A DNA stretch of 64,000 nt, from assembly GCA_000783305.1 (NCBI GenBank), contig JROE01000013.1, positions 140,789 to 204,788 of the forward strand. The letters are read 5' to 3'. Each line of letters opens with the position of its first letter. Position 1 is the stretch's first letter. Positions 54,143 to 63,388 of the stretch are shown piece after piece. Made by a program: the position numbers and the translations under genes. The stretch comes from Sphingobacteriaceae bacterium DW12. Its GTDB lineage: Bacteria > Bacteroidota > Bacteroidia > Sphingobacteriales > Sphingobacteriaceae. Under the pieces are notes generated by a model. It had not been told where the DNA came from. It made no database searches and saw nothing but the letters and a program-made list of their open reading frames with translations.

Positions 54143-54243
54143 AAGCTTCAGTATTTGGTGGATGCTAATTAATCATTTCTTCTACAAATTTAGTTATATA
54201 TCGCTCGTTCCGAATGCGATATTTATTCACAAACTTGTGAATA

Positions 54244-55092
54244 TTATAACTGCTCTCTAAATTGACGTGGTGATAAGCCAGTTTGACTCTTGAAAAAATT
54301 AGAAAAGTAAGCCAAATCATTGAATCCTAAATAATAGCCAATTTCCTTTATTGATTTTTCGGAAGCCTGTACCAATCGTTTAGCTTCCAATATCACCCTG
54401 TTCTGGATTAAATACAGTGCCGAAATGTTTAAATGCGTTTTGCAGAGTATATTCAGATAATTCGCAGAGATGTGCAACCTGTCCGCATAGTAGGTGACGG
54501 TCTTTTCGTCTCTAAAATGGGTGTCTATCAATGTGCGGTACTTCAATAAAATTGGATGGGCATGATACAGGGGCAGGTCGTCGAATTTTTCTTCGACCTC
54601 TCGTGTCACTAGCTGTGCAACGAGTTTACTTCTACTGTATACGATATCCCAATGGATCGGGATCCGCCCCAATTCCTGCTTGAGCGTATTGAATTCATAT
54701 AATAGGCTTCTGAATACATCCTTAGAGAGGTTAATCACAGAATGGTGTTGTGAAAACATAAAGGAGAAGCGTAGATTTGTCGAGAAGGTCTCAAATACTC
54801 GTTTACTGATCATCAGTTGGAAGCCTGAAGTTTGTTCTCCCAATTCCCACTTATGCACTTGGTCGGGGAACAAGATGTGAAGTTGATGGTCTGACACGGG
54901 GTGCTCAATAAAGTCAATAGTATGGGTGCCGCTACCCTTCTCTACAAGGAAGAGTAGGAAGAAGTCGTGTTTGTGAGGTTTTTCAATCCTGTTCTTCCCT
55001 TGGACACTATGATAAAGCAGGCTATAGTCCGATTCTAGGCTGAATTGAAATTCTTTTAATTCGAGTACAGGAAAGATTTCTTGAGTTCCCAT
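54244..55092 (-). CDS. AraC family transcriptional regulator
   Basis: 282 residues. An N-terminal AraC-type cupin (about 15-140: KPHKHDFFLLFLVEKGSGTHTIDF, HQLHILFPDQVHKWELG) senses an unknown ligand. The C-terminal AraC DNA-binding domain (about 185-282) carries YYADRLHISANYLNILCKTHL and IKEIGYYLGFNDLAYFSNFFKSQTGLSPRQFREQL, the classic two helix-turn-helix pattern. No obvious target gene lies beside it. Confidence 0.92.
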   Translation of the reverse strand: MGTQEIFPVLELKEFQFSLESDYSLLYHSVQGKNRIEKPHKHDFFLLFLVEKGSGTHTIDFIEHPVSDHQLHILFPDQVHKWELGEQTSGFQLMISKRVFETFSTNLRFSFMFSQHHSVINLSKDVFRSLLYEFNTLKQELGRIPIHWDIVYSRSKLVAQLVTREVEEKFDDLPLYHAHPILLKYRTLIDTHFRDEKTVTYYADRLHISANYLNILCKTHLNISALYLIQNRVILEAKRLVQASEKSIKEIGYYLGFNDLAYFSNFFKSQTGLSPRQFREQL

Positions 55093-55366
55093 GAAGGGAA
55101 AATACGAATAATTCTGTTTAGTTGCTGGGAATAAATGGTCAACTACTGGGTTTGAGGTTGATCATTTCATTTCTGTTTTTTGGGGGGAGCTGCCTGTGTG
55201 TGGAGGAGGTCCAAAAAATTACGTGAAAAGTTAGGAGAGATTGCCTAATTTTATATCGCCTTCAATAGATTTAATCGGATTGTCTGGGTATATGGATATT
55301 TGATTTGCCTGCTTGCATTTGAGATGCGTGCAAGGCTATAGAAGAGGGCTAAATAATTGACTATCT

Positions 55367-55738
55367 ATGAATATTGAGCAACTTCGTGATTATTGTATTA
55401 TTAAAAATGGAGTGACTGAAGAATTGCCTTTTGGTCCTGATACCTTAGTGTTTAAAGTCGCAGGTAAGGTTTTCCTGTTGGTTGGACTCAATCAAGTGGA
55501 CAAGCTGTCTTTTAACGTTAAATGTGACCCCGAGTATGCGGTGCAATTGAGGGAGCAGTATGAAGCGACAGTCACACCTGGTTATCACATGAACAAAAAG
55601 CACTGGAATACAGTATTTGCCAATAGAGAGCTGTCCGACGCTAAGCTTTTTGAGTTGGTTGACCAAAGTTATGACATGATTGTTAAAGCCCTTCCCAAGC
55701 GTATACGTGAAGAGATTACATCCAATCGCGATTTGTAG
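55367..55738 (+). CDS. MmcQ/YjbR family protein
   Basis: 123 residues, usual length. Starts MNIEQLRDYCIIKNGVTEELPFGPDTLVFKVAGKVFLL, then KLSFNVKCDPEYAVQLREQYEATVTPGYHMNKKHWNTV (about 44-81), as in YjbR, a double-wing fold that may bind DNA. Function unknown. Confidence 0.88.
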   Translation: MNIEQLRDYCIIKNGVTEELPFGPDTLVFKVAGKVFLLVGLNQVDKLSFNVKCDPEYAVQLREQYEATVTPGYHMNKKHWNTVFANRELSDAKLFELVDQSYDMIVKALPKRIREEITSNRDL

Positions 55739-55966
55739 CCTTTCCTTAATTGTAAATTGTTTGTGCTGTCCTACACTTCTGAGGGAAATAATACATATAT
55801 AAGAGGAGTTATACTATCTTTGCAAGCTTCTTCGGTAGGAATAGTAGATGTTGTTTCATCTATTTATTAATGTCAGAAACATTCTCCCACTGTATGTCGG
55901 CAAGTGAATGGCAATTGAAGAACAAATTGAGTGTAAGGAGCTCATGTAATAAATAATTACTTACTT
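55739..55966. promoter_or_regulatory. intergenic region with TATCTTTG before the PCMD gene
   Basis: TATCTTTG at 55815-55822 matches TAnnTTTG and would give a leader of about 140 nt for the PCMD gene. TAGATG...CATCTA around 55845-55863 could form a small hairpin in that leader. No gene seen. Confidence 0.45.
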
Positions 55967-57097
55967 ATGAAACGAAAAACTACAATACTATTTACCCTGT
56001 TAGTCATACTAGTGTTAAGTGGTTGCATCAAAGATGAACCGCTAAATATGGAAGCCGATATTGTTTCTGTTAATATCGAAGAAGGTACTTTTTTGACTGA
56101 TCCCCTGATTACCAACAGTACGGTTTTTATTTATGTAAAACCAGGGCTATACGATTTGAAGAAATATAAACTGGATATCGAGGTTACTCCTGGGGCAACT
56201 ATTACACCATTGTCGGGTTCTGAACAAGATTTTTCTGGTAAGGTAGAATATACTGTTACCTCCGAAGATGGTCAATTTCAAAAAAAGTATAAAGTATCTA
56301 TTATCGAGACATCCGATAGTTCTGTTCCTACTTTTTTCGATTTTGAGAACTTTGAAATAGAGGCAGACGATAAATATACATCCTTCTATGATTTGATTAA
56401 TGGTCATCAGGCGGAAAATTGGTCCTCGGGTAATCTGGGGTTCTCGCTGACGTTGTCAATTGATCCAAGTGCAACGAAGGCTCCCGAGGCATATCCTACT
56501 CTGTTTACCAAAGACAAACATAGTGGCGAGTATGCCGTGCTGATGGAAACCAAGTTAACAGGTGCCTTTGGTGCTGCCTTCAAAAAGCCGATTGCAGCAG
56601 GTAATCTTTTTCTTGGGTCTTTCGATACAGGACCATTATTAAGTGACCCGCTTAAAGCAACCCGATTTGGATTACCTTTCAATAAAGTGCCGGTAGCACT
56701 TGAAGGATATTATAAATACACAACAGGAGCTCAAGTGACAGATGAAAATCTTAACCCTGTAAACATGCCGGATTCATGTGATATATATGCTGTTTTTTAT
56801 GATAGAGAAGAGCTAATTGCCTCAACGAAGAAAGGTTACCTTGACGGTACAAATGTGCTTACCCATCCAAGTGTAGTTGCAATTGCAAGATTGGAAAATG
56901 GCAGCCCCACCAAAGAAGGCGAATTTGTTAAGTTTACCATACCATTTGATTATATAAAACAATTTAATGAGGAAGCTGTCGCTAATCTTGGGTATAATAT
57001 TGCCATTGTGATGTCTTCTAGTAAATATGGCGATATCTTCAAAGGGGCTGTCGGAAGTAAATTGATTGTTGATGATTTGAAAATAATAACGAAATAA
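55967..57097 (+). CDS. PCMD-family lipoprotein (putative carbohydrate metabolism domain)
   Basis: 376 residues. Lipoprotein signal (LVLSGC, Cys at about 20). An Ig-like DUF4988/BACON-type beta domain (about 25-115) is followed by the PCMD beta-sandwich (about 120-376, FFDFENFEIEADDKYTSFYDL, VALEGYYKYTTG, SCDIYAVFYDREELI, KLIVDDLKIITK). The family is thought to act in surface glycan handling. It is translationally coupled to the next gene: the stop TAA (57095-57097) shares its last A with that gene's ATG. Confidence 0.82.
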   Translation: MKRKTTILFTLLVILVLSGCIKDEPLNMEADIVSVNIEEGTFLTDPLITNSTVFIYVKPGLYDLKKYKLDIEVTPGATITPLSGSEQDFSGKVEYTVTSEDGQFQKKYKVSIIETSDSSVPTFFDFENFEIEADDKYTSFYDLINGHQAENWSSGNLGFSLTLSIDPSATKAPEAYPTLFTKDKHSGEYAVLMETKLTGAFGAAFKKPIAAGNLFLGSFDTGPLLSDPLKATRFGLPFNKVPVALEGYYKYTTGAQVTDENLNPVNMPDSCDIYAVFYDREELIASTKKGYLDGTNVLTHPSVVAIARLENGSPTKEGEFVKFTIPFDYIKQFNEEAVANLGYNIAIVMSSSKYGDIFKGAVGSKLIVDDLKIITK

Positions 57098-57861
57098 TGA
57101 AATTGAAATATTATATATCCGCCGTACTTCTTTTCGCAGTAACTTTTAGTTTAAAAGCGGAAAGGTCAACGCCTATCGACAGTATCCTCCATAAAATAAG
57201 TTTTACCGCAGCATTAGGAACCAAGATTGGTGGTTCTGCTCCTTTATCATTGCCTTCGGAGATTCGTAAGATAAATGGTTTTCAACCTGCTTATCCCTTT
57301 TTTGTTGGAGTAAAGGCCCATTATGCTATCGATGAAAAATGGGGAGCGTCTCTAGGGCTCACTTTTGAAGGTAAAGGAATGAATACAGAGGCGACTGTAA
57401 AGGGATACAAGACGACATTCAATGCTAATAATGATCCCTCTCAAAATATGAAAGGATACTTTACCGGGGACATTACTACCAAAGTACAGAATCTCTATCT
57501 TTCTATTCCAATACAGGCCACTTATCAGCTTTCCGAACGCTGGAATTTACAAGCGGGTCCTTATGTGGCATTTGCTGTTAAGAAGAGATTTTTTGGGGAG
57601 GCCACAAATGGGTACATGCGTAATATAGATCCCACTGGCGAAAAGATTAATGTCGACTTTGCTGAGTATGATTTTGCAAAGAGTGTTCGTACCATCGATG
57701 TTGGGATAAGTTTAGGGGGCAATTATAATTTCTCAAAGCGCTATTTTGCATTGGCGCAGTTTGACTACGGCTTTAATAATATTATGAAAACAGGTTTCGA
57801 GAGCATTAGCTTTGGACTTCACAATATCTTTATGAATGTAGGGGTAGGAATTAAGTTGTAA
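57097..57861 (+). CDS. PorT-like outer-membrane beta-barrel protein
   Basis: 254 residues, signal peptide ends LKAERS. Repeated amphipathic beta-strands (about 30-254, such as WGASLGLTFEGKGMN, YLSIPIQATYQLSERWNLQAGPYVAFAVKKRF, TIDVGISLGGNYNFSKRYFALAQFDYGFNNI) and a terminal aromatic-type strand (NVGVGIKL) fit the PorT/OMP_b-brl_2 family. It overlaps the PCMD lipoprotein by one base, so the two are likely co-translated and may form a surface complex. Confidence 0.85.
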   Translation: MKLKYYISAVLLFAVTFSLKAERSTPIDSILHKISFTAALGTKIGGSAPLSLPSEIRKINGFQPAYPFFVGVKAHYAIDEKWGASLGLTFEGKGMNTEATVKGYKTTFNANNDPSQNMKGYFTGDITTKVQNLYLSIPIQATYQLSERWNLQAGPYVAFAVKKRFFGEATNGYMRNIDPTGEKINVDFAEYDFAKSVRTIDVGISLGGNYNFSKRYFALAQFDYGFNNIMKTGFESISFGLHNIFMNVGVGIKL

Positions 57862-57875
57862 ATCCTATATGTTCA

Positions 57876-57922
57876 ATACCAAAGAAGCCCTATTGTATCG
57901 CACAATAGGGCTTCTTTGGTAT
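57876..57922. terminator. 21-bp hairpin between convergent PorT-like and oxygenase genes
   Basis: A 21-bp perfect stem (57876-57896 and 57902-57922) with core AAGCCCTATTGT/ACAATAGGGCTT and a 5-nt loop. Little T-run; a bidirectional 3' hairpin. Confidence 0.75.
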
Positions 57923-57937
57923 GGTATAAATAGACCA

Positions 57938-58900
57938 TTACATCTTCAATCCGATTTCTCTTAGCCTTTCATCCAAGTACTGCCCTGCGGTGTAGTCTGG
58001 ATAAGCTTTAGGATACTGTTCACTGATGCATGAATCCAAACAAGCCAGACTCATGGACGACTTCGGATGTAGGAAAAATGGGATTGAGAACCTCGATGTG
58101 CCCATCTTTTCGCGAGGAGGGTTTACGACACGATGCGTTGTAGATTTCAATTTGTTGTTCGTCAATCGTTGGAGCATATCCCCGACATTGATGACAATAT
58201 CTTCTCCTTTGGCTTTTATTGGGAACCATTCGCCATCTTTTGTCATCACTTCCAGACCGTCAGCGCTTGCCCCAATCAATAGTGTAATCAAGTTGATGTC
58301 TTCATGCGCCCCCGCACGTACTGCATCAGGAGCCAGTTCATCCGGATTTAGGATAGGGAAGTAATGGATTGCACGTAAGATAGAGTTGCCGTTGACGACA
58401 TATTGTTCGAAATAATGAACATCTAAATCTAGATAAGTCGCGATTGCTTTTAGTAATTCGCGGCCCGTATCTTCTAACTTTTTATATACTTCAGCAGTGA
58501 TTTCGTTAAAATGAGGCAATTCCATCACGGTTGGGTTGTCTGGAAAGTCGACTTTCGAATATTCTTCTCCCACGATTGTTTGTCCACGTTGCCAGAATTC
58601 CTTTAGATCTGGTGTTTTGGCATCCTTTGCCTTTTCGCGTCCTTTTGATGTATAGCCACGTTGTCCAGCTAACTCCGGGAACTCATACTTTAATTTAGTC
58701 TCTGTAGGTAGCGAAAAAAAAGCAGGAACGACCTCATAGAGCTCATCAATCAATTCTTTGGATAGACCATGATTTGCAATCGTGACAAATCCAGTTTCAT
58801 TGAAAGCTTTTCCGATATCTTGGATAAATTGTGCTCGCTGTTCTGCCGAACCACTGGTGTAGTTCAATAAGTCCAATCGAGGTATGTTTACTAATGCCAT
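57938..58900 (-). CDS. iron/2-oxoglutarate-dependent oxygenase (isopenicillin-N-synthase-like)
   Basis: 320 residues. DIOX_N (about 5-130: VNIPRLDL, GFVTIANHGLS) and a 2OG-Fe(II) jelly roll (about 165-290). Fe ligands are HEDINLITLLI (HxD) and STTHRVVNP (distal His); RFSIPFF holds the 2-oxoglutarate-binding Arg and Ser. It hydroxylates or oxidises an unknown small molecule. A TAACTTTG -7 element (58933-58926 on the minus strand) gives a leader of about 20 nt. No pathway gene lies beside it. Confidence 0.9.
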   Translation of the reverse strand: MALVNIPRLDLLNYTSGSAEQRAQFIQDIGKAFNETGFVTIANHGLSKELIDELYEVVPAFFSLPTETKLKYEFPELAGQRGYTSKGREKAKDAKTPDLKEFWQRGQTIVGEEYSKVDFPDNPTVMELPHFNEITAEVYKKLEDTGRELLKAIATYLDLDVHYFEQYVVNGNSILRAIHYFPILNPDELAPDAVRAGAHEDINLITLLIGASADGLEVMTKDGEWFPIKAKGEDIVINVGDMLQRLTNNKLKSTTHRVVNPPREKMGTSRFSIPFFLHPKSSMSLACLDSCISEQYPKAYPDYTAGQYLDERLREIGLKM

Positions 58901-58925
58901 ACTGTTTGTGTTTTAAAATCTAACA

Positions 58926-58933
58926 CAAAGTTA
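58926..58933 (-). promoter_or_regulatory. oxygenase promoter -7 element TAACTTTG
   Basis: TAACTTTG on the minus strand matches TAnnTTTG and lies about 25 bases before the oxygenase ATG at 58900. No clear -33 TTG. Confidence 0.45.
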
Positions 58934-59040
58934 ACCGAATTATTTTTGATTTATCTAATGTCTGTGTGAATAAGAGACCCCTATTGGGGCGTAAAGCTTT
59001 AGTGTCTAGTGTTTAAAAGTTTCCCACATGTTGTGTCTCC

Positions 59041-59691
59041 CTAATCTGCATCTTTAGCCTCTAGGCTATCTTTACTACCCGCTTGAGATGATTCCTTTAA
59101 TTCAGCTAAATAATAACGAAGATCCACTAGCATATCCTGATGAGGCTTGACGAATTTTTTGAAATAATAGGTATGGATAAAATAGAAGATGATTCCGATT
59201 ACAATCAGGTTGAAAAGAACAGTTCCGCTAAAGACTGAGGCAACGTTAAAAGATTGGATGTCATTTAATGAAAAGGCTATTACTAAAATGATGTATCTGA
59301 TAACAGCTGCTGACTTTCGAAATTTTAGATACGCTATAATAAGTGCCTGTATTCGGGTAAAGCGTTCGCTCAGTGGAAGGTCTGCTTCATAGTTCTGGCA
59401 AATACTCTTCCGAAGCTTGTACGTTGTGTACATGAGTTCAGCCTCCATTAAGAACCCAAAGAAGAGATAATAGGCAAAAAAGAGGTCATAGTTATATACT
59501 AAGATGCTGATGCCAATAAGAACGAATAGATACTGATATTGCATATTCCGCTTAAGATTCTCATCTATCCTATCGAGTAGACTTGTTGATTTCTGTTCGG
59601 TTATTTTTTTTACCACATCCCCAGATAGCATTGTAGAGGAAGAATCCCTATCATTTTGTCTGTTTTTGTATTTAAGATTGTCTAGTTCCAT
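59041..59691 (-). CDS. four-helix membrane protein partnered with an ECF sigma factor
   Basis: 216 residues. A charged N-terminal half-arm (about 1-50: KNRQNDRDSSSTMLSGDVVKKITEQKSTSL) is followed by four membrane helices (about 55-75, 77-95, 123-142, 147-170) and a cytoplasmic tail. No anti-sigma domain motif is recognised, but the gene starts 8 bases after the ECF sigma stop on the same strand, which suggests co-transcription and perhaps a membrane anti-sigma or sensor role. Confidence 0.65.
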   Translation of the reverse strand: MELDNLKYKNRQNDRDSSSTMLSGDVVKKITEQKSTSLLDRIDENLKRNMQYQYLFVLIGISILVYNYDLFFAYYLFFGFLMEAELMYTTYKLRKSICQNYEADLPLSERFTRIQALIIAYLKFRKSAAVIRYIILVIAFSLNDIQSFNVASVFSGTVLFNLIVIGIIFYFIHTYYFKKFVKPHQDMLVDLRYYLAELKESSQAGSKDSLEAKDAD

Positions 59692-59699
59692 GATGAGTG

Positions 59700-60179
59700 C
59701 TATTCTTTACTTAATGTTTTCAATTTTTCTTTTATTCTTGATATTTTCACGGCTACATGATTCGGTGTCATGCCCATCGTTTGTGCAATCTCTTTATAGC
59801 TATAGTCCTCAAGGTAGAGGGCCACAAGGGCCTTTTCGATTTTTGAAAGTTTCGCAATTGATTGATACATAGATAGGATAGCTTCATCCTCGTGATATTT
59901 GATTTCGCAGTAACTTTCTTGGCTGAAATTTAGCTCGGCATGTGTGTGCCTGCGGTCACGTTTGATATGGGTAATCGCAGTATTTAGTCCAACGCGGTAT
60001 AGCCAAGTCGGGAACTGGGAGTCTCCCCGAAAACTCTTGAAAGATTTCCATCCTTGTAGTACTATCTCTTGAAACAGATCCTCCCTATCGGTCTTGTTGT
60101 CCACATACATGCAGCATATGCGATGTATGATTGTTTGATTGGAAGTTATTAATCTTATGAATTCTTTTTCAATGTCCAT
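59700..60179 (-). CDS. ECF-type sigma-70 family RNA polymerase sigma factor
   Basis: 159 residues. Region 2 (about 15-80: ICCMYVDNKTDREDLFQEIVLQGWKSFKSFRGDSQFPTWLYRVGLNTAITHIKR) and region 4 (about 105-155: LSKIEKALVALYLEDYSYKEIAQTMGMTPNHVAVKISRIKEKLK) are clear; region 3 is missing, as in the ECF group. It probably redirects RNA polymerase under an unknown signal; the gene just downstream codes for a four-helix membrane protein. The 227-base gap to the divergent marR contains a palindrome. Confidence 0.9.
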   Translation of the reverse strand: MDIEKEFIRLITSNQTIIHRICCMYVDNKTDREDLFQEIVLQGWKSFKSFRGDSQFPTWLYRVGLNTAITHIKRDRRHTHAELNFSQESYCEIKYHEDEAILSMYQSIAKLSKIEKALVALYLEDYSYKEIAQTMGMTPNHVAVKISRIKEKLKTLSKE

Positions 60180-60281
60180 GCCTTCGTTTGGATGTCTTTA
60201 TTTAAATTGCTTTACTTGTTAGTCTTTAAAAAGATAAAAACATTACAGCGCAAATAGAAAAAAGCGAGAAATTTTGTTTTC

Positions 60282-60296
60282 GTTCAACTTTTGAAC
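60282..60296. promoter_or_regulatory. palindrome GTTCAA-N3-TTGAAC in the sigma/marR divergent gap
   Basis: GTTCAA (60282-60287), CTT, TTGAAC (60291-60296). A symmetric 15-bp site is a candidate operator for the MarR protein encoded at 60407; no binding evidence. Confidence 0.35.
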
Positions 60297-60406
60297 TATT
60301 CAAATCAGACAAAAATTATTGATAAATTAACATTTAGCATTTGGAATGTACAAATAAATCTATTAGATTTGTTATGCTTGCATAGTAAAATGTTTGCGTA
60401 TAAGTT

Positions 60407-60841
60407 ATGAGCCAAGATAATACAATTGATTACTTCATGAAAACAGGTTGGCAGACCGTTGCCAATAAATATAATACCATTGCTTCGCGACATGGTTTTA
60501 CCCAGGCTGCTGGTTATATTTTGATTAATATCCATAAGGAGGGTACGCCTGTTTCTCAGATTGCCAACCTTACAGGGGTCAAAACAACCAGCCTATCTCG
60601 AGTGTTGAATAATCTAGAGGCCCTTGGTTTTATTTATCGAGAGGCTAGTAGTGTGGACAAGCGGTCCGTAAATGTGTATCTAACAGAATTGGGACAAGAG
60701 AAACGGAGAATAGCGAAAGATGTAGTTCGTAATTTCAATCAGTACTTAGAGGCCAATTTGACAGGCCGAGAGCGAGCACAATTGATTAAGACCTTAGCTA
60801 AGGTCAATGAATTAGCTAAAGAATACAAAGGAGAGTTGTAA
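60407..60841 (+). CDS. MarR family transcriptional regulator
   Basis: 144 residues. Winged-helix DNA-binding core at about 30-100: GYILINIHKEGTPVSQIANLTGVKTTSLSRVLNNLEALGFIYREASSVDKRSVNVYLTELGQE, the standard MarR pattern with the D-x-R wing (VDKRSV). It lies 83 bases before a fadN-like gene in the same direction, so it is a likely repressor of that fatty-acid degradation operon. Confidence 0.9.
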   Translation: MSQDNTIDYFMKTGWQTVANKYNTIASRHGFTQAAGYILINIHKEGTPVSQIANLTGVKTTSLSRVLNNLEALGFIYREASSVDKRSVNVYLTELGQEKRRIAKDVVRNFNQYLEANLTGRERAQLIKTLAKVNELAKEYKGEL

Positions 60842-60924
60842 TTCCATTTTGTGATAATTGTCGCAATCTTATATCAACATCTGCTTTGCTGTAGGTGATT
60901 ATTTATAGAGAAAAATATAGAAGG

Positions 60925-63354
60925 ATGAATAACAGAAGTATTAAAAAAGTAGCAGTCTTGGGCTCTGGTGTTATGGGATCTAGGATTGCTTGCCACTTTG
61001 CCAATATTGGGGTAGAGGTATTGCTTTTGGACATTGTGCCTAAAGAACTACTTCCGGCGGAGTCGGCCAAAGGATTGACCTTGGATAACAAATTCGTTCG
61101 CAATCGTATCGTTAACCAGTCGTTGGAAACCGCTGTTAAATCTAATCCGTCACCGATTTACAGCAAATCATTCGTGAAAAGGATTAAGACGGGCAACTTT
61201 GACGACGATTTGAAAGATATTGCAAAAGTCGATTGGATTATCGAAGTTGTGGTCGAACGTTTGGATATCAAAAAATCTGTATTCGAACGAATTGAGCAAT
61301 TTCGTAAACCAGGGACATTGATTACATCCAATACTTCGGGTATACCCATTCATCTGATGACAGAGGGCAGGAGTGAAGATTTCAAAGACCATTTCTGTGG
61401 TACTCACTTTTTCAATCCCCCAAGGTATCTTCAATTGCTCGAAATCATCCCTACGCCGCACACGAATAAAGAGGTGGTAGATTTTTTGGTTCATTATGGA
61501 GACAAATTTTTAGGCAAGACAGTTGTATTATGTAAAGATACTCCCGCTTTTATAGGGAATAGGATTGGGGTATACTCCATGTTGGCATTGACTCATCTTG
61601 TCGAGCCATTGGGTCTGACCGTTGAAGAAGTTGACAAATACACCGGTCCGGCTATGGGACATCCCAAATCCGCCACCTTCCGCACTGCGGATGTGGTCGG
61701 GTTGGACACCTTAGTCAATGTTGCAAATGGTTTGGCCCAAAATGCCCCTGATGATGAAGCCAAAGGCGTCTTCCAACTCCCAGCCTTCATCACTACGATG
61801 GTGGAGAACAAGTGGTTAGGCGAGAAAACTAAAAAAGGATTCTACGAGAAGGTAAGAGATGACAAAGGCGGTTCGGAAATCTTATCACTCAATTTGAAAA
61901 CGCTAACATTTGGCCCGCAGGAGAAAGTTAAATCTCCCACCCTAGAGGCGACCAAACAAGTAGAAGATATCCGTAAGCGCATGAAAGTTTACGAACAGGG
62001 TAAGGACAAAGCAGCCGAATTATTTAGGGCTATGCATTATCCTCTTTTTGAATATGTATCCAATCGCGTCCCGGAGATTACGGATGATTTTTTCCGTATA
62101 GATGATGCCATGCGCGCAGGTTTCGGTTGGGAAATCGGTCCATTTGAAGTGTGGGACGCATTAGGTGTACGCGAATCCATTGAAAAAATCAAAGCAGAAG
62201 AAAAACGCCTGCCTGGGCAACGTGGTGAAGTTGCCAAATGGGTACACGATATGTTGGATGCAGGCTTCGATTCTTTCTATAAAGTAGAAAATGGTGTACG
62301 CCATTTCTATGATATTGCTTCTAAATCGTATAAACCTATTCCCGGTGCTCAAGAGCTGATTGTATTGGATCATATCCGTGATAGCAAGACTATCTGGAAA
62401 AATTCGGGTGTATCCATCATAGATCTCGGTGATGGTATCATTAATTGCGAATTCCATACCAAGATGAATACTATCGGCGGCGATGTGATTCAAGGATTGA
62501 ATAAAGCCATCGATTTGGCGGAAAAGGAATATCGCGGTCTGGTTATCTCCAATGATGGGAAGAATTTCTCAGCAGGAGCTAATATCGGAATGATCTTTAT
62601 GATGGCTGTTGAGCAAGATTATGAAGAGCTTAATATGGCTGTTCGCGCTTTTCAAAATACCTCTATGCGTATTCGATATTCTTCCATCCCTGTCGTTGCA
62701 GCGCCATTTCAACTGGCATTAGGTGGGGGCTGTGAATTCTCTATGCATGCGGATTTTGTACAATTACATGCCGAGACGTATATGGGCCTTGTTGAGTTTG
62801 GTGTTGGTGTGATTCCCGGTGGGGGTGGCTCGAAGGAATTTGCCTTGCGTGCATCCGATGAGTATAAGGATGATCAGATTGTGCAGAATACCTTAAAAGA
62901 TAGGTTTCTCACCATTGGACAAGCCAAAGTATCGACCTCAGCGGTAGAAGCGTATGAGCTTGGATACCTACAACAAGGCAAGTACGCCATTACTATGAAT
63001 CGTGCTCGACTACTGGCTGACGCCAAAGCCAAAGCGGTAGAACTTGCGGATGCGGGATACGTACAGCCGGCGCCTCGTCAAGATATCAAAGTTTTAGGTA
63101 ATGCGGGTTTAGGCATTGTATATGTCGGTGCTAGTTCTATGCGTGCTGGTAATTATATATCCGATCATGATAAGAAGATATCTGAGAAATTAGGCTGGGT
63201 GATGTGTGGTGGAGATTTATCGGCGCCGACAGAGGTATCTGAGCAATATCTGTTAGACCTCGAACGTAAAGCCTTCTTAGAGCTCTGTGCCGAACGCAAG
63301 ACATTGGAGCGCATACAGTTTATGCTAACGAAAGGAAAGGCCCTGCGAAATTAG
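60925..63354 (+). CDS. fadN: 3-hydroxyacyl-CoA dehydrogenase/enoyl-CoA hydratase (FadN-like)
   Basis: 809 residues from the ATG at 60925; the frame is open to a GTG at 60895, but AAGG sits just before 60925 and the NAD motif VAVLGSGVMGSRIACHFANIG lies at its start. N-terminal 3HCDH (about 1-190, GTHFFNPPRYLQLLEIIPT, CKDTPAFIGNRI) and C-terminal 3HCDH (about 195-450), then an enoyl-CoA hydratase domain (about 500-720: FSAGANIGMIF, LGGGCEFSMHADFVQ, EFGVGVIPGGGGSKEF). It acts in beta-oxidation. It follows the MarR gene; a broken four-helix-bundle gene and fadA come next. Confidence 0.93.
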   Translation: MNNRSIKKVAVLGSGVMGSRIACHFANIGVEVLLLDIVPKELLPAESAKGLTLDNKFVRNRIVNQSLETAVKSNPSPIYSKSFVKRIKTGNFDDDLKDIAKVDWIIEVVVERLDIKKSVFERIEQFRKPGTLITSNTSGIPIHLMTEGRSEDFKDHFCGTHFFNPPRYLQLLEIIPTPHTNKEVVDFLVHYGDKFLGKTVVLCKDTPAFIGNRIGVYSMLALTHLVEPLGLTVEEVDKYTGPAMGHPKSATFRTADVVGLDTLVNVANGLAQNAPDDEAKGVFQLPAFITTMVENKWLGEKTKKGFYEKVRDDKGGSEILSLNLKTLTFGPQEKVKSPTLEATKQVEDIRKRMKVYEQGKDKAAELFRAMHYPLFEYVSNRVPEITDDFFRIDDAMRAGFGWEIGPFEVWDALGVRESIEKIKAEEKRLPGQRGEVAKWVHDMLDAGFDSFYKVENGVRHFYDIASKSYKPIPGAQELIVLDHIRDSKTIWKNSGVSIIDLGDGIINCEFHTKMNTIGGDVIQGLNKAIDLAEKEYRGLVISNDGKNFSAGANIGMIFMMAVEQDYEELNMAVRAFQNTSMRIRYSSIPVVAAPFQLALGGGCEFSMHADFVQLHAETYMGLVEFGVGVIPGGGGSKEFALRASDEYKDDQIVQNTLKDRFLTIGQAKVSTSAVEAYELGYLQQGKYAITMNRARLLADAKAKAVELADAGYVQPAPRQDIKVLGNAGLGIVYVGASSMRAGNYISDHDKKISEKLGWVMCGGDLSAPTEVSEQYLLDLERKAFLELCAERKTLERIQFMLTKGKALRN

Positions 63355-63360
63355 ACGTCA

Positions 63361-63388
63361 ACTATTTAGTACCTAGTATTTAGATGTA
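63361..63388. repeat. heptad repeat array flanking the broken gene on the left
   Basis: On the minus strand it reads atctaaa, tactagg, tactaaa in 7-bp register, the same consensus as the right array at 63729. TAGTATTTAGAT (63374-63385) is the exact inverse of ATCTAAATACTA at 63743-63754. Confidence 0.75.
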
